Shown here: positions 39,490-50,277 of the stretch, piece after piece
Numbering within the stretch: the stretch's first letter is position 1
How the letters are laid out: every line of letters starts with the position of its first letter
Assembly (NCBI RefSeq): GCF_020740795.1
Contig: NC_067286.1
Coordinates: 31,396,003-31,460,002 of the forward strand
From: Apus apus
Lineage: Eukaryota > Chordata > Aves > Apodiformes > Apodidae
Direction of reading: 5' to 3'
DNA length: 64,000 bases
Program-made: the position numbers and the translations under genes
The notes under the pieces: generated by a model
Database searches by the model: none
Seen by the model: the letters and a program-made list of their open reading frames with translations, nothing else
What the model was told of the DNA's origin: nothing

Positions 39490-39894
39490 GCCCGCCGTGC
39501 CCGCCGTGCCCGCCGCCCGGCCCCGGCCCCGGCGCCCCCCGCGCCGCACTTCCGCCTCGGGCGCCGGCGGGGCCTTCCCCTCGCGGCCGGGCGCCCGCAA
39601 CGCCGCCCGACTGCGGAAGCGGCCCGCGGCGGCGGCAGCGCGGGCACCGGGGGCAGCCCGGGGCGCCCGCTCCCCCCCCGCGGGAGGGCACAGCCGCGCG
39701 CCTTGTGACAGGACCTGTCGGCGACATGATCCGCCGGGCACAGGCCCGGAGGCGCGTCAGGCGCTGGCCGGGCCTGCCGCGAGGGGCCAGCGGCGGGGGC
39801 GCGCTGCCTGCTGGGAGCGGTAGTTTCTGCGAGGGGCCGGGCGGGGGCGGGGCCGAGCAGGGGGCGGAGCCTCGGTGGGGGCGGAGACGCGAGG

Positions 39895-39955
39895 GGCGGG
39901 GCCTCGGCGGGGCGGGGCGGGCCGGGCGGGGCGGGGCGGGGCGGGGCGGGCGGCG
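39895..39955 (+). promoter_or_regulatory. GC-box (SP/KLF) array upstream of RDH
   Basis: GGGGCGGGGC-type units repeated at about 5-10 bp spacing, ending 20 bp before the RDH start codon. Probably the core promoter and 5' UTR of the RDH gene. Confidence 0.65.
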
Positions 39956-39974
39956 CTGGCGGGCGGGCAGGTCG

Positions 39975-40072
39975 ATGGAGCGCCCGGCCGCGATGCTCAG
40001 CTGCTGGGGCGCCGCGCTGGGGGCCGCGGTCTCCGTCCCCGTCCTCCTCCTCGTGGCAGCGCCCTACGTCAG
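39975..40072 (+). CDS. RDH12: RDH exon 1 (coding part)
   Basis: Residues 1-32 plus split Arg33: [12 protein letters not shown] and the hydrophobic anchor ([14 protein letters not shown]). The first ATG has a poor context (T at -3); the second, Met7, has a purine at -3. Donor CAG|GTGCGT. Confidence 0.88.
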
Positions 40073-43000
40073 GTGCGTCTCACCCAGCCCGGCACCGGCC
40101 CCGCGCGCGCGCAGGGCGCGGCGGGGCGAGGGCGGGAGCGCCGCCCGTGCTTGTCCGACGGGGCACGAAGGGAGCCCGCTCCCGGTCTGCGGCCCGCGCT
40201 GGCGCCGCCCCAGCGCCTCGGGCAGCTCCCGGTCGCGGCAGCGGCTGCTGGGCCCGGCGGGGCTGGGCCTCCCGGGGCGGCCCCGGGACCCCGCGTCTGG
40301 CCCGGGCCGGGGCAAGGGGGGCGGGGCGCGGGGCCCGCCCGGTGCTGGCGGGGCCCATTGGCCAGCGCGGCGGCGGCGGCAGCCAATGGGAGCCGGGGGG
40401 CGCGGGGGCGCGGGGGCGCGGGCTCGGGCCCCGGTGTGGAGCGGGGCCGGGGGCGGGTTCCCGGTGTCCGGAGCGGGGCCGGGGGCGGGTTCCCGGGGCC
40501 CCGTCCCGGCCGCCTCGAGCGGCGCCGCCCGTGCCTCCCCGGGACGCCCCAGCACCGGGGCTGGAGCAGGGGATGCGGGCGCAGAGCCCGCAGCCGGGGC
40601 CCCTCGGGAGGGAGGCTGCCCTCGGGCCTCCTCCCGCCACTGCCCCCGCCCTCTCTCGCAGGAGGTACGTGGCTGGAGGGCAGTGCAAGTCGACGGCTAA
40701 GCTGGAGGGGAAGGTGGTGATAATCACGGGAGCCAACACCGGCATCGGGAAGGAGACAGCCAGGGACCTGGCACGAAGAGGCAAGTCTCTGGCCTTCGGC
40801 AGCGCGGTGTGTGTCTGTGCCGCGTGTCAGCAGCTCCTCTTCTGCGTCCAGGGAGGAGCGTTCTGTGCTTCCGTTTCAGTTAGCTGGCTTCCAGAGTTCT
40901 TTGAAATGAGCCCCAAGTGTTGACGCTCCTCCAGAGGCTGTAACCACTGAGGTGCAAGTCCCCTCGGTCCTCAGCTGGTTTCATTGCTTGAACTCCAAAA
41001 GCATGCCTCGTGACAGGAAAATGCTCTGCCGTCCAGCTGGTTTGAGAGGACTGAGGAAGTTCGTGGTGTTGTTGGTTCTGCTTGTTTGAAGTTGGGAAAC
41101 ACCACAGGTCCACTGCTGTGTGCTTTAGTTTTTTGTGTCAGGTTAATTTGGTTTAAATGCTTTTTGGATAATAGGTAAGGAGATGAAACTACCTGTTCAC
41201 AATCTGTTTAGAAATTACTCTAGCTGGAATGAAAGTACCTTCATGGGCTCCTGACCCGAGATTCCCATTATAGGGACAGATATAACTCTATCCTACCCTT
41301 GTTCTGGTACACACACTCCTGACCTGGGAGAACCTGAACAGGAGCACTACAGATGTGCATTTTCATGATCTGAAAACAGCTTTGGGCAGGGTCGGAGCTA
41401 ACGGCACACTAGGAAAGGTTTTGTCCCTCCCAGCTGCTCCCGACTGATGCCAGTTCCCTAAAGGAACAGTATGTTGTTTGTAAGCTCTGTGTGTCGTCAG
41501 CCTGCTTGTCATAGCCTTGATCAGCCAGTGTGCTCCAGTGATCTCGGCTTCTGTTGCTGCTTCTTCCCCCCGTGCAGGAGCCAGGGTGATTGTTGCTTGC
41601 AGAGACACCACGAAGGCAGAAGCGGCAGCCAGGGAGATCCGAGCTGAGACAGGGAACCAGCAGGTCATTGTGAAGAAGCTGGACTTGGCTGATACCAAGT
41701 CCATCCGGGAGTTTGCTGAGAAATTTCTGGCAGGTACAGTCTCTTTTCTTTTCAGTGAGAATATTTACCAAGGACTGGTGTCTGCTCTTCTAGCAAATGA
41801 GAGATCCTTCATCTGCAGATCTCTGTACCGTGCTGGGGACTGCAGTTCCCAGCAGGGGCTTGTCAGAGGCCACGAGTTAGTTTGTGGTAGGAGACTTATC
41901 CTTATGTGATTGGGGTGATGTGGCTGTGACTCAGATAGACCTGAGTTTTTTTGGTTGACTTGGGCCACCTTCTTGTCTGTCTTCAGTTTCCCTTTCCCTG
42001 TTTAAGGATATCTGTTGTTTCTTGCAGAGGAGAAGGAACTCCATATTCTCATTAATAATGCTGGTGTAATGTTATGTCCTTACTCCAAGACAGTTGATGG
42101 CTTTGAGATGCACCTGGGAGTCAATCATCTTGGTAAGGATACTGGAGTCATGTTTGTGTCCAACATCTGTGGAAAAATGGCAGAGGAAAGTCCTGCTTGC
42201 AGATTTTCTGTTCCTTATCCTCCCTTCTTGGGAAAGGATAGAAGGGCAGAGTCAGAGTTCTGGAGGTGTAATGCAATGTATTTGCTTATCATGGGCACAG
42301 ATTTACATGTCTGTACATGTTACCTTGGACATGTGAAATGTATGACAGCTCCAGCTTTTTGGAGCTGAGGAGCGTAACTTAATCACCCAAAAAAAGTGCA
42401 GCCGATGATTCGGGGGGAGGGTCTTCTTTTCCCTCGGCTTGAAATGAGGGCAGCAGTAAAATATAACATGTAAGTAATATCTAGTAAGTACTTTGAAATT
42501 CCAGCACGGGAAGCCCTTCCAAGAAGGATGGCATTTCCTCTCACCCCTAGGTCACTTCCTCTTGACCTTCCTCCTGCTGGAGAGGCTGAAGCAGTCTGCC
42601 CCAGCCCGCATAGTGAACGTGTCCTCGCTGGCTCATCACGGAGGCCGAATCCGCTTCCATGATCTTCACGGTGAGAAGAGCTACAACCGTGGCCTCGCCT
42701 ACTGCCACAGCAAGCTGGCCAACGTGCTCTTCACCCGGGAGCTGGCGAGGCGCCTGCAAGGCAAGTCCCAGGAGAGCCAGGTGTTTTTCTGCTTGGCTTT
42801 CGAGCACCGTGGATGAGGAGAGTAGAGTGAAGAGAAGTCTGGAAATCAGCCATGCAAAAATGAAATGGCTCTATGCAGAGCCACAGACTCTGCAGAAAGA
42901 AAATAAGTCCCATCTGTGGAATCAGGAGACTTTAAATGCTAATTGTCTTTACAACAACAGGGCAGAGCAGTTCAGTAGCCTGGCACAGTTGAACATAATT

Positions 43001-45766
43001 CATTTTTCTTTGGTGCTTGTCTCTAACAGAAGAGTTCATGCATACTCTGCCTTAAATGTTGACAGCCTGTAGAACAGAAGCATAGGACTAGACAGTACCT
43101 CTTAAGTCACAACCATGTCATTCAGTGCTTTTAATAAACTTAAGCAGTATTTATTTTACTAAAACAGCAGCAGTATCTTCTCTAAGAAATTAGTATTACA
43201 GTAAATCAAAAGAAGCTGGTGTTCTTAAAAGCCTGATGAAAGCTGCTGCAGTTTTAGCAGCCAGGCCCTTGAACACATTGTTTGGCAGAAGGCATCGTTG
43301 CTGCAGCATTTGGAAGGAAGCAAAGGAGGCTCTAGGAAGAAGTAACTGTAGAGAATTCACTTACTTAATCTCCCTATACCCATGCCTGGACTCCTCCTTT
43401 AAGTTGTACAATGTTTCTAGGTAGAACTGAGGAGTGTATTACCCTTTTTTTTTTTAAGGGCAGTTTCATGCATGCAGATTTGTCCTGAACTACTTTTTTT
43501 TTTTCATAGGCACTAAAGTCACAGCAAATGCTCTCCATCCTGGTTCTGTCCATTCTGAGCTGGTCCGGCACTCGCTTGTGATGACGTGGCTGTGGAAAAT
43601 ATTCTCATTTTTCTTGAAGACACCTTGGGAAGGAGCTCAAACAAGTATCTACTGTGCAGTAGCAGAGGAGCTAGACTCTGTGACAGGACAGTATTTCAGG
43701 TGGGTGCAAGCTGATGGAATGATACACTGTGGAAGGCAACCTTGTTGGCTAGGTAAGATGAGACTTGCTGTCATTCTTCATTAGGAAGGGACTGGGTAAG
43801 AGCCTGGTTGGTAGGACTGAGGGCGACAAATGCTAGGGCATTACAGGTCTGTCAAGTGGATATCGTGTTAGAAGAAATCCTTGACCTGTGTAAGACTTCA
43901 CGTAACAGCAGGTCCTTTCGTGCTAGGAATATCGCTGTACCCACAGTGCAGGTGTGGCCATCACATGCTCAAATCTCTAATCCTGATCTGCCTGAGACTT
44001 GGGCAAATCACTTTTCAGTAGAGCTGTGTAGTTAATGAGGTCACTTCAGTCAGTCCTTGGAAGCCCACTTTGGTTCTCTTTGTAGTTTTGCCTCGCTGGA
44101 GCAGAAGGAGCCTGTGCTCCCAGGGAGCCAGGAGGGCTGATGGTTTTGCAGAGCTAGGAGGTGAGATTTTCAGGCCTGACCTGTGATGAAGTAACTTGAA
44201 TCTCCAGTGTGACAGACCCACCAGCTGGGAAGGACTCCTGCGGGGATGCCTAGTGCTCTGTCCTGCAGCCTGTCTTGTGTAGCTCCCACTACAGACCGTG
44301 CTGTTCCTTCTTTGACTTACTGCAGGACCCTGCATAGTCATGCCTTTTCCCCTCACCAAAAGTACAGCCCAGAGCAGTTCCAAGTCATCGTCATGCTAGA
44401 TTTGCAGACTCTTATTTGAACAGAGCCATGAAGATGTGCCTCTCAGCTTCTCACCAGGTGTAGAGCAGTGCAACAATACTGGGTTTTTGGGAAATTAACA
44501 TGAAAATTTGTATTTTTTCACACGGATACTGTTTGAGCCTTTGCATCTTTGCAGAGCTTTCCTCTTGTGATACGTGACTAGATTAGTCTCTGTAATGACT
44601 TTGATCTTCACCTGGGAGTTTGTGCTGTCTTAATCAGACTTGAATATATAAATAGAGGTCTTAATCTTCCCTGGATGACTGTCTGTCCCAGGATATACAT
44701 GGAGCATTTACGTGCTGAATACAGAAAATTTTGGTGGATTTTAAATTTGGAGAAGAAGGGAGTTTTGTACTTGGTGAGAAATCAATAGTTTCAACTGTAA
44801 TTCACAGTTTACATTGGACTAGCTGAAAATCTTTCTCACTTTGTAGGCAACAGAATACAAAGCACAAGTATAGATAGTAAGAAAAGAATTTCCATGCCAT
44901 GGCAAGACAGGTGGAGTCCACCACAGTAATTTCAGGAACATCAGAGACTGGAGCTCTGAAAACACTAGGCCGGATAAAAATCCTATGGGATGCGGTCTCC
45001 TCTCTTCTCTTGAAACTCCTGTGTTACTGCAGCATTAAGCACTGCAGATGAGAAGACCTGATCTCTATTGCAGACAGAGTGCTCTCTGATTGCAGGAGCT
45101 GAGAAGAAAGGAGCCACAGTTCAGAGGTTAATGAAAAGAGAGAGAACCATACATGGATATTACAGTAGTATTATTCTGAGGCAGCTTTGTCTTTCATGAA
45201 ATGGCGATATAGCGCAGTGAATGGGATGGCATAAATAGTTCAGAATGAAGGGCTGTTTGAGGGGCTTTTTTTTGTACTGTTTGCTAGAAAAGGTGCTCCT
45301 GACGAAGCTTGGTTAGTGTTTATAGCCCTTTTTAGTGCTATTGATGAGAATGTACACTGAAGAGTCTATAGGAGAGCATATATAGGCTTATGGAGGAGCT
45401 GAAACAACAGCTAGAGCTCATCTTGCTTGCTAGTTCTTGGTGCCATGGGGAGAAAATTTTACCTAGCCAGCTGGAAAGCAAGCTTTCTCAGGGTGCCTTA
45501 GCACGAACCCTTGCTCACTGCTGGATAGCCTCCCACCCTTCTTCAACTGGTCTGAAGTGAAGCTGGGAGAAAGCAACTCCCTTCTTTTAACACAGACATT
45601 TCAGTGTGCTAATGCAGATGGAAACCTTTGACTTACAAAGATGTCAAAACGTTCCTCTTGCAGCGATTGCCGGCCAGCTTACGTCTCTCCGCGGGGTCGG
45701 GATGACGAGACTGCCAAGAAGCTCTGGAACGTGAGCTGTGAGCTCCTTGGCATCCAGTGGGACTGA
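39975..45766 (+). CDS. RDH12: Retinol dehydrogenase, RDH12/RDH11-like SDR (7 exons, 326 aa)
   Basis: A microsomal short-chain dehydrogenase (SDR7C), expected to reduce all-trans-retinal and other aldehydes with NADPH, facing the cytosol from an N-terminal ER anchor. Spliced CDS: 39975-40072, 40662-40780, 41578-41733, 42028-42132, 42551-42760, 43510-43699, 45664-45766. Residues 9-30 are the anchor. TGANTGIG (55-62) binds the cofactor; NNAG is 134-137; Ser185, Tyr210 and Lys214 (YCHSK) form the active site. The protein ends CELLGIQWD. Introns 2 and 5 have GC-AG borders. Met7 aligns with the human RDH12 start, so translation may begin there (320 aa). Similarity to human RDH11 and RDH12 looks about equal. 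Plus strand next to ZFYVE26 favours RDH12, since human RDH11 is on the other strand; the symbol is provisional. Confidence 0.9.
40354..40390. promoter_or_regulatory. Mirror pair of CCAAT boxes in RDH intron 1
   Basis: CCCATTGGC (40354-40362) and GCCAATGGG (40382-40390) are perfect 9-bp inverted copies, each an NF-Y core with flanks, separated by 19 bp of GCG-rich DNA. Confidence 0.5.
40430..40498. repeat. GC-rich two-copy tandem repeat
   Basis: About 32 bp repeated twice, each copy containing GGAGCGGGGCCGGGGGCGGG then TTCCCGG. It lies in RDH intron 1 and carries a GC box in each copy. Confidence 0.75.
40662..40780 (+). CDS. RDH12: RDH exon 2
   Basis: Residues 34-72 plus split Gly73: [18 protein letters not shown] then [18 protein letters not shown]. 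Acceptor TCGCAG|GAG. The donor is GAAGAG|GCAAGT, a GC donor; no GT site nearby keeps the frame. Confidence 0.92.
41578..41733 (+). CDS. RDH12: RDH exon 3
   Basis: Residues 74-124 plus split Glu125: [40 protein letters not shown]. Acceptor GTGCAG|GAG, donor GCAG|GTACAG. Confidence 0.95.
42028..42132 (+). CDS. RDH12: RDH exon 4
   Basis: Residues 126-159 plus split Gly160: [20 protein letters not shown] then [14 protein letters not shown]. Carries the NNAG structural motif. Acceptor TTGCAG|AGG, donor CTTG|GTAAGG. Confidence 0.95.
42551..42760 (+). CDS. RDH12: RDH exon 5
   Basis: Residues 161-229 plus split Gly230. Contains NVSSLAHH (Ser185) and [12 protein letters not shown] (Tyr210, Lys214), the catalytic core. 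Acceptor CCCTAG|GTC. The donor is CTGCAAG|GCAAGT, a second GC donor. Confidence 0.94.
43510..43699 (+). CDS. RDH12: RDH exon 6
   Basis: Residues 231-292 plus split Ser293: [38 protein letters not shown] and VTGQYF. The acceptor TCATAG|GCA follows a T-rich tract. Donor TTCAG|GTGGGT. Confidence 0.94.
45664..45766 (+). CDS. RDH12: RDH exon 7 with stop codon
   Basis: Residues 294-326: [20 protein letters not shown] then [13 protein letters not shown] and TGA at 45764. Acceptor TTGCAG|CGA. Confidence 0.95.
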
Positions 45767-46093
45767 GCAGCACAGACCTCACCCTGTACCTGGCTGAGCC
45801 CAGCAATGCTTCTCCTGGGAAAAGCACCGCTGAGACCTGAAGACTAGAATGCTGACACTTCACCTGCCCTTATGGTGGTTTTACGGACACAGTCTAGTGT
45901 GAATTTCTGGAATTCACACTTAAGGATTGAGATTTGTAAGCAACCAGCCTAGACGGAGAATTACAGCACCAATGCAGGGAGCAGCCTTTGCTTGGTATCT
46001 CACTCAACAGCTAGAGGCTACTGTTCTCTGTCTTTACAATAGAAATGGAGGTTGCAGTCTTAGGTTTAGATTATGAAGTAACAATTACCTTTA

Positions 46094-46099
46094 AATAAA
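46094..46099 (+). terminator. RDH12: RDH polyadenylation signal
   Basis: AATAAA about 330 bp after the stop codon, the first hexamer downstream. The mRNA probably ends near 46115. Confidence 0.65.
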
Positions 46100-46119
46100 G
46101 TTTTTCCTAACAGCAATAG

Positions 46120-47855
46120 TAAAAATGTGGGACTCTAAACTTATGAAGTTATTTTCAGTTCCTGTTATTTGACCTGGCACAGTGAAAGTACTTTAGAGTA
46201 TTAGGTTTTCTGGTAATTACATGCAACACAAATGCTCTCAAGCACACAGAAACAGGTGCTGGCCTTTTTGTGCCAAGCATTAGGTAAAATTTTCAAGTGG
46301 AATAAATTATTTTTCTTTATATTCTCCCTCAGCAGCTGGACCCTAGCACTGAAGTATCTTGTCCCCAAACGTCCATTGGCTGCAGCAAGGTAACTAAGGC
46401 TTGGCATATCTTTTGAGAACCCAGATCTCAGTGCAAGTGACTGGGAGGTTTAGAGCTCAGTGTTAATTGTGCATAGTCAAGCTATTTTAAAAAATTAACA
46501 ACTCTTCTGTGAAGCACCAAGCAAAGATGGTGTAAAAGTTGTCACGATAACAACCCCCCCACGCTAACCCAGCTACACTTCAAATCACGTAAAACACTAG
46601 AAAAGAGAGCAAAATGAGTAAAGAACATCTCAATTGTGTGAAAAAACATTAAACAACCTCGGCTGAGACTTCAGCTTTAAATGACAGCAAACTTCCCAGA
46701 GCTAAATAGCTGAAGCAGAGGTCAGGACTGTCTTGATATTATGGTCTAGTTAGCTACAGGACAGCAGACTTGCACAGAAATTATGATGTTTGTCTGTGAC
46801 TGGGTGTGGCTGGCCAGGGCTGCCAGCCTGGCCCTCCAGTGCCATACAGCCCAAACTTCTGGCAGCTGGCTCAATGTACCTAGAACTGGAGGTGCTGCCT
46901 TGGAACACTGGTGCTGCTCTGGTGCAAGCTGCTGGAGTGTGATCCATTATCAGAGATTATTTCTGAAAGAGTTAAGGAGTTAGAAAACAAATGCCATAGC
47001 TCATAGGATTATCTCCTGCTTCTGAAAAAAAAATATATAAAAAAATGGGGAAGTTTTGGGACTTGCATATGAGCATGCACAGTGGCCAACAGCCACTTTT
47101 GGGAAACATGCTAGTTTTATGATTAATTCTTTCTGCCTGAATGCTACCTATGCAGATCAGTCCTGTGCTACCTCTGAGCAATACTAAGTAAAACCATTCT
47201 CCTTTTACAACAGGAGACCGTGTCTTCCTTCAGAAATGTTGAATCCATTTACTTGGTGTTGCACCTGCCTCACAAATGTAGAGAGCGCGGTTTGGGTAAC
47301 ATTTTGAAGTCCCTTTGTGTGTCTCCCTGTCGCTACCTTTTTCCCTCCCTTGTTATGCTTCATCTTGAATACGAAGCTAAACTCACAAGTACCGTGTAGC
47401 AGTAGGACCGTACCAGGCATCGCAGGCTTGGTGTGCTTTGCACGTGAGATTCTCTGCGACATGTAACTACACGTTTCCATAGACACACACCCACTTTTTT
47501 TTGACCTTGGACAAGCCATTTATACCTTCTAGATTGATCTGTAAAATGAGGAACTAAAGCTCATTTAGCTGTCTCAAAGGGAGGCTTGTAAGGGAGAGTT
47601 AGATTAACTCGCAAAGCTCTCTAAAGAGGATTACTGGTCTGTGAGAGTACATGCTTGAGTCTCAGCTCCTGGGAGGTCTTCTAAAGATGTCATATTCCAG
47701 TTGATCTAAATGCTAGGGACACTTAACAGAGAGAGGTGGCATGCCAGAACAGTTCTCCCCTTTCTAATTGCTCTGTTAAGCATAGCCAAAACCAAAATAC
47801 AAATCTAGAAAAAAAAAAATCCCCAGCTACACAGAGATAAAAAGCAAAGAGAAGA
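46120..47855. other. RDH-ZFYVE26 convergent intergenic spacer
   Basis: About 1.7 kb between two convergent 3' ends. Open frames on either strand here show no recognisable peptide, and no CR1 copy is evident. Confidence 0.55.
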
Positions 47856-50067
47856 TACACGAACAGTCATAACACTTTATTATATTTTTTTTTCCATTGT
47901 AAACAAACTTTGGTCATTAATAGATAAGTTATTTTTTACTGGCAGTGCTCAATCCCTTTTTGATAACTGCACAGTTTGTGACACGAGGCAGTTAGTCAGG
48001 ATCAAAATTTCAGTTCTGCTGGTAAGAGAAAGATCCCTATGATTCCAGGTTAAGAACATCAAGTTACAACAAATGCTATATAAAGTGCATCAGGTACAGT
48101 GCAAAGAGGTCAGGAAGAAAGGCAGGTACAGAACTGACAGGTCTGCATGGCAACCTCCACTCTTTTTGCTCTATACAGCTGAAGGAGGTTGAGCAGGAAA
48201 GTAGGCATTACAGGAATGCAGATCTGGATACCCACAAACAGTAAAACTTCCTCCCCATAGTTACAGATTTGTTTATTACTGAAGACGTGGATAGCATCAC
48301 ATTTTAGGATTACCCTAACAGCTGTAATCTGATGGAAAGCTAGGTCAGTCTGGCTGAGGAAACAAAAGCAGCTTTCATTAGTACTGCTCACTAATGAGAT
48401 AATGCAAATTTGTGGTCAGGAGATTTTTGAAAGCTAAATGTGGTCATTTCTGACCACTTTGCTCTGAGGCATTTCTAGCCCTGCTCTAATGAGCACAGCA
48501 CCTCCAAGAGAGGTGTTTGTGTCAGTGGGGCACTGCCCGTGAAACACGAAAGAAGTTGGACCAAGTCCTTTCCAGTACTGTGGAAGTCTGTTCTGTCCCT
48601 ATAGTGAACTTGGGGATAGTGCAAAACTCTTATTTGACAGTCTTAATTATTTTAGGTATTAAAACTATTTACAGTTATTACACTTCAGGAAACCTGTTGT
48701 TTCTTTTGAAGTAAACAAACTAAACTTCTTAACAAAAAAAGTGAACTAGTTTTCCTACCACTTGTGCTGAAATTCATGTAGACAGCAAACACCAGCTCTT
48801 GTGGAGTGCCATATTTTGTTGTTTCTTTTTGAAGATCCTACTGTTCTCTACCATTCTTCTACCCATTTCTCATCTCCCAATCACAGTTGAAGAGAAGCAG
48901 CTGTTTTTCTCAGCATCCCTGAACACAGCCATTAGCCAAAGTTTCCTGCATTTTCTTAAAACTGAGTTAACCTAACACTTCCAGAGCAAAGGTTATTAAC
49001 ATAGTCTATGTCTAGTATGTCTAGTTAATAAAAATTTATTCTGGTTTCCTGTTGTACCTGACAGGGACAGATTATCCTGGTAAGGAACAAATAAATCCCT
49101 GTGTGGCAGGGACACAAACGGCCTGTTGAATTTTACCACAGCTTGTTCCATCCATATTTTCTGCTGTACCTGATGAAAAACTGTGTAAATTTACTGACAA
49201 CTGGCCAGTGATAAAGCTGCATCCCAACAATGTATTTGATACTACCATAGGAAAGCAAGAGGTATGTGATTTTTCAACTATTTTAAAGGATTACTTTCCC
49301 TTTGTACTCCACTTACAGGATAGGCCCTTTATATCTTCATCCATCTAGTAAGGACTCAAGTGCCATATGTATGGCAGACATCAGACAGTGGGACTGATAA
49401 GTAGAAAACTGCCACCAAAAAATCAGTTCCTGCCTTTTCAAACAACCTAAAGAAATTGGGCACATCTTACTAGCTGGCAGGGAAGGGGCAAGGAGAAGAG
49501 AAGCAATGGTTTGTACAGGGGCTTTAAAAATATCTCTGCTTTTCAGTCCGTAAAGGATCTCTCCAATCTTGAAAAAACTTACAGAAAACCCATAATCACA
49601 AGAAGTTTTATGCTCTAGGCTACATTGAGTTGAAAAGATTTTTCTGTCCTCTCTATACAGGTTTTGTGGATTAAAATTAAAAAATACAATAAAGTTCAGT
49701 GCCTTTCGAAACCAAAAAAAGTCAACAAAAAACCCGTAACAGAAAAGCTCCCTAGCCAGAAACAGAATTGCTCTAAATTACACCTACATTCTTGCTTGTT
49801 CGGTTTGAAACTGCCCCCACACACACTCCCTCCCACCCCCCATCATAAAGCCAAAAAATACCTTGAGGTAGTGACTGTTTGTCAAAATACAGGACTGGCA
49901 CTTGTCATTTACTTCCCTTCCTTTCACCAGAGGCACATTAGCAGCACACATTTGCCACCAACATCAGTCAAGAGGCTTCCATCTTACCAAGAGACAGTGG
50001 AACCACAGGGCTTTAGGCTGTCTTGAAGCCTTCCCCTTTCTGCATGATGGTGAATGTCAATTACTCA
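47856..50067 (-). other. ZFYVE26: ZFYVE26 3' untranslated region (probable)
   Basis: Sequence between the stop codon and the distal AATAAA on the minus strand. No splice acceptor is needed, and human ZFYVE26 also has a long 3' UTR. The boundary is inferred. Confidence 0.5.
47876..47881 (-). terminator. ZFYVE26: ZFYVE26 polyadenylation signal candidate
   Basis: TTTATT on plus (AATAAA on minus), implying a 3' UTR of about 2.2 kb. A second candidate at 49035-49040 would give a UTR of about 1 kb. Confidence 0.5.
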
Positions 50068-50277
50068 TCACTTCCTAGTGCCCTGGGGAAGCCGATTTCT
50101 CATCTTGGGCTGGTGTACTGAGAGCCACTGGGCACAGATGGCCTTCACAACGTCATCGCCGCTGTTCTCAGCCAGCTGCCGCACATGCTGGACAAGCTGC
50201 ACTGCTCTGCTCTTCTCCTGTCTCACCGAGACAAGATAGGCAGAACGCAGCTTGTTGCACATTACGTAGGCCTGGAT
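50068..50277 (-). CDS. ZFYVE26: ZFYVE26 last coding exon
   Basis: Codes [40 protein letters not shown] and [12 protein letters not shown], ending QGTRK before the stop. Acceptor CTTCAG|ATC. Sense for 69 codons. Confidence 0.96.
   Translation of the reverse strand: MQAYVMCNKLRSAYLVSVRQEKSRAVQLVQHVRQLAENSGDDVVKAICAQWLSVHQPKMRNRLPQGTRK

Larger units (their letters stand above)
38880..40660. promoter_or_regulatory. Bidirectional CpG island promoter, VTI1B / RDH
   Basis: One CpG island spans VTI1B exon 1, the 485 bp between the two start codons and RDH exon 1 with its short intron 1. Near VTI1B is an ETS/GABPA core (ACTTCCG, 39548-39554). Mid-interval at 39805-39824 is a sequence close to the ZNF143/THAP11 element (minus strand ACTACCGCTCCCAGCAGG). 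Next to the RDH start is a run of GC boxes (39895-39955). No TATA box. Confidence 0.78.

Noticed and set aside
38886-40700. 604-residue open frame on the plus strand across the VTI1B/RDH promoter
   Set aside because: Same composition artefact. It reads through the GC-box array, RDH exon 1 in another frame and intron 1.
47205-47519. 104-residue minus-strand open frame between RDH and ZFYVE26
   Set aside because: No conserved motif; lies downstream of the ZFYVE26 polyadenylation signal; consistent with chance.
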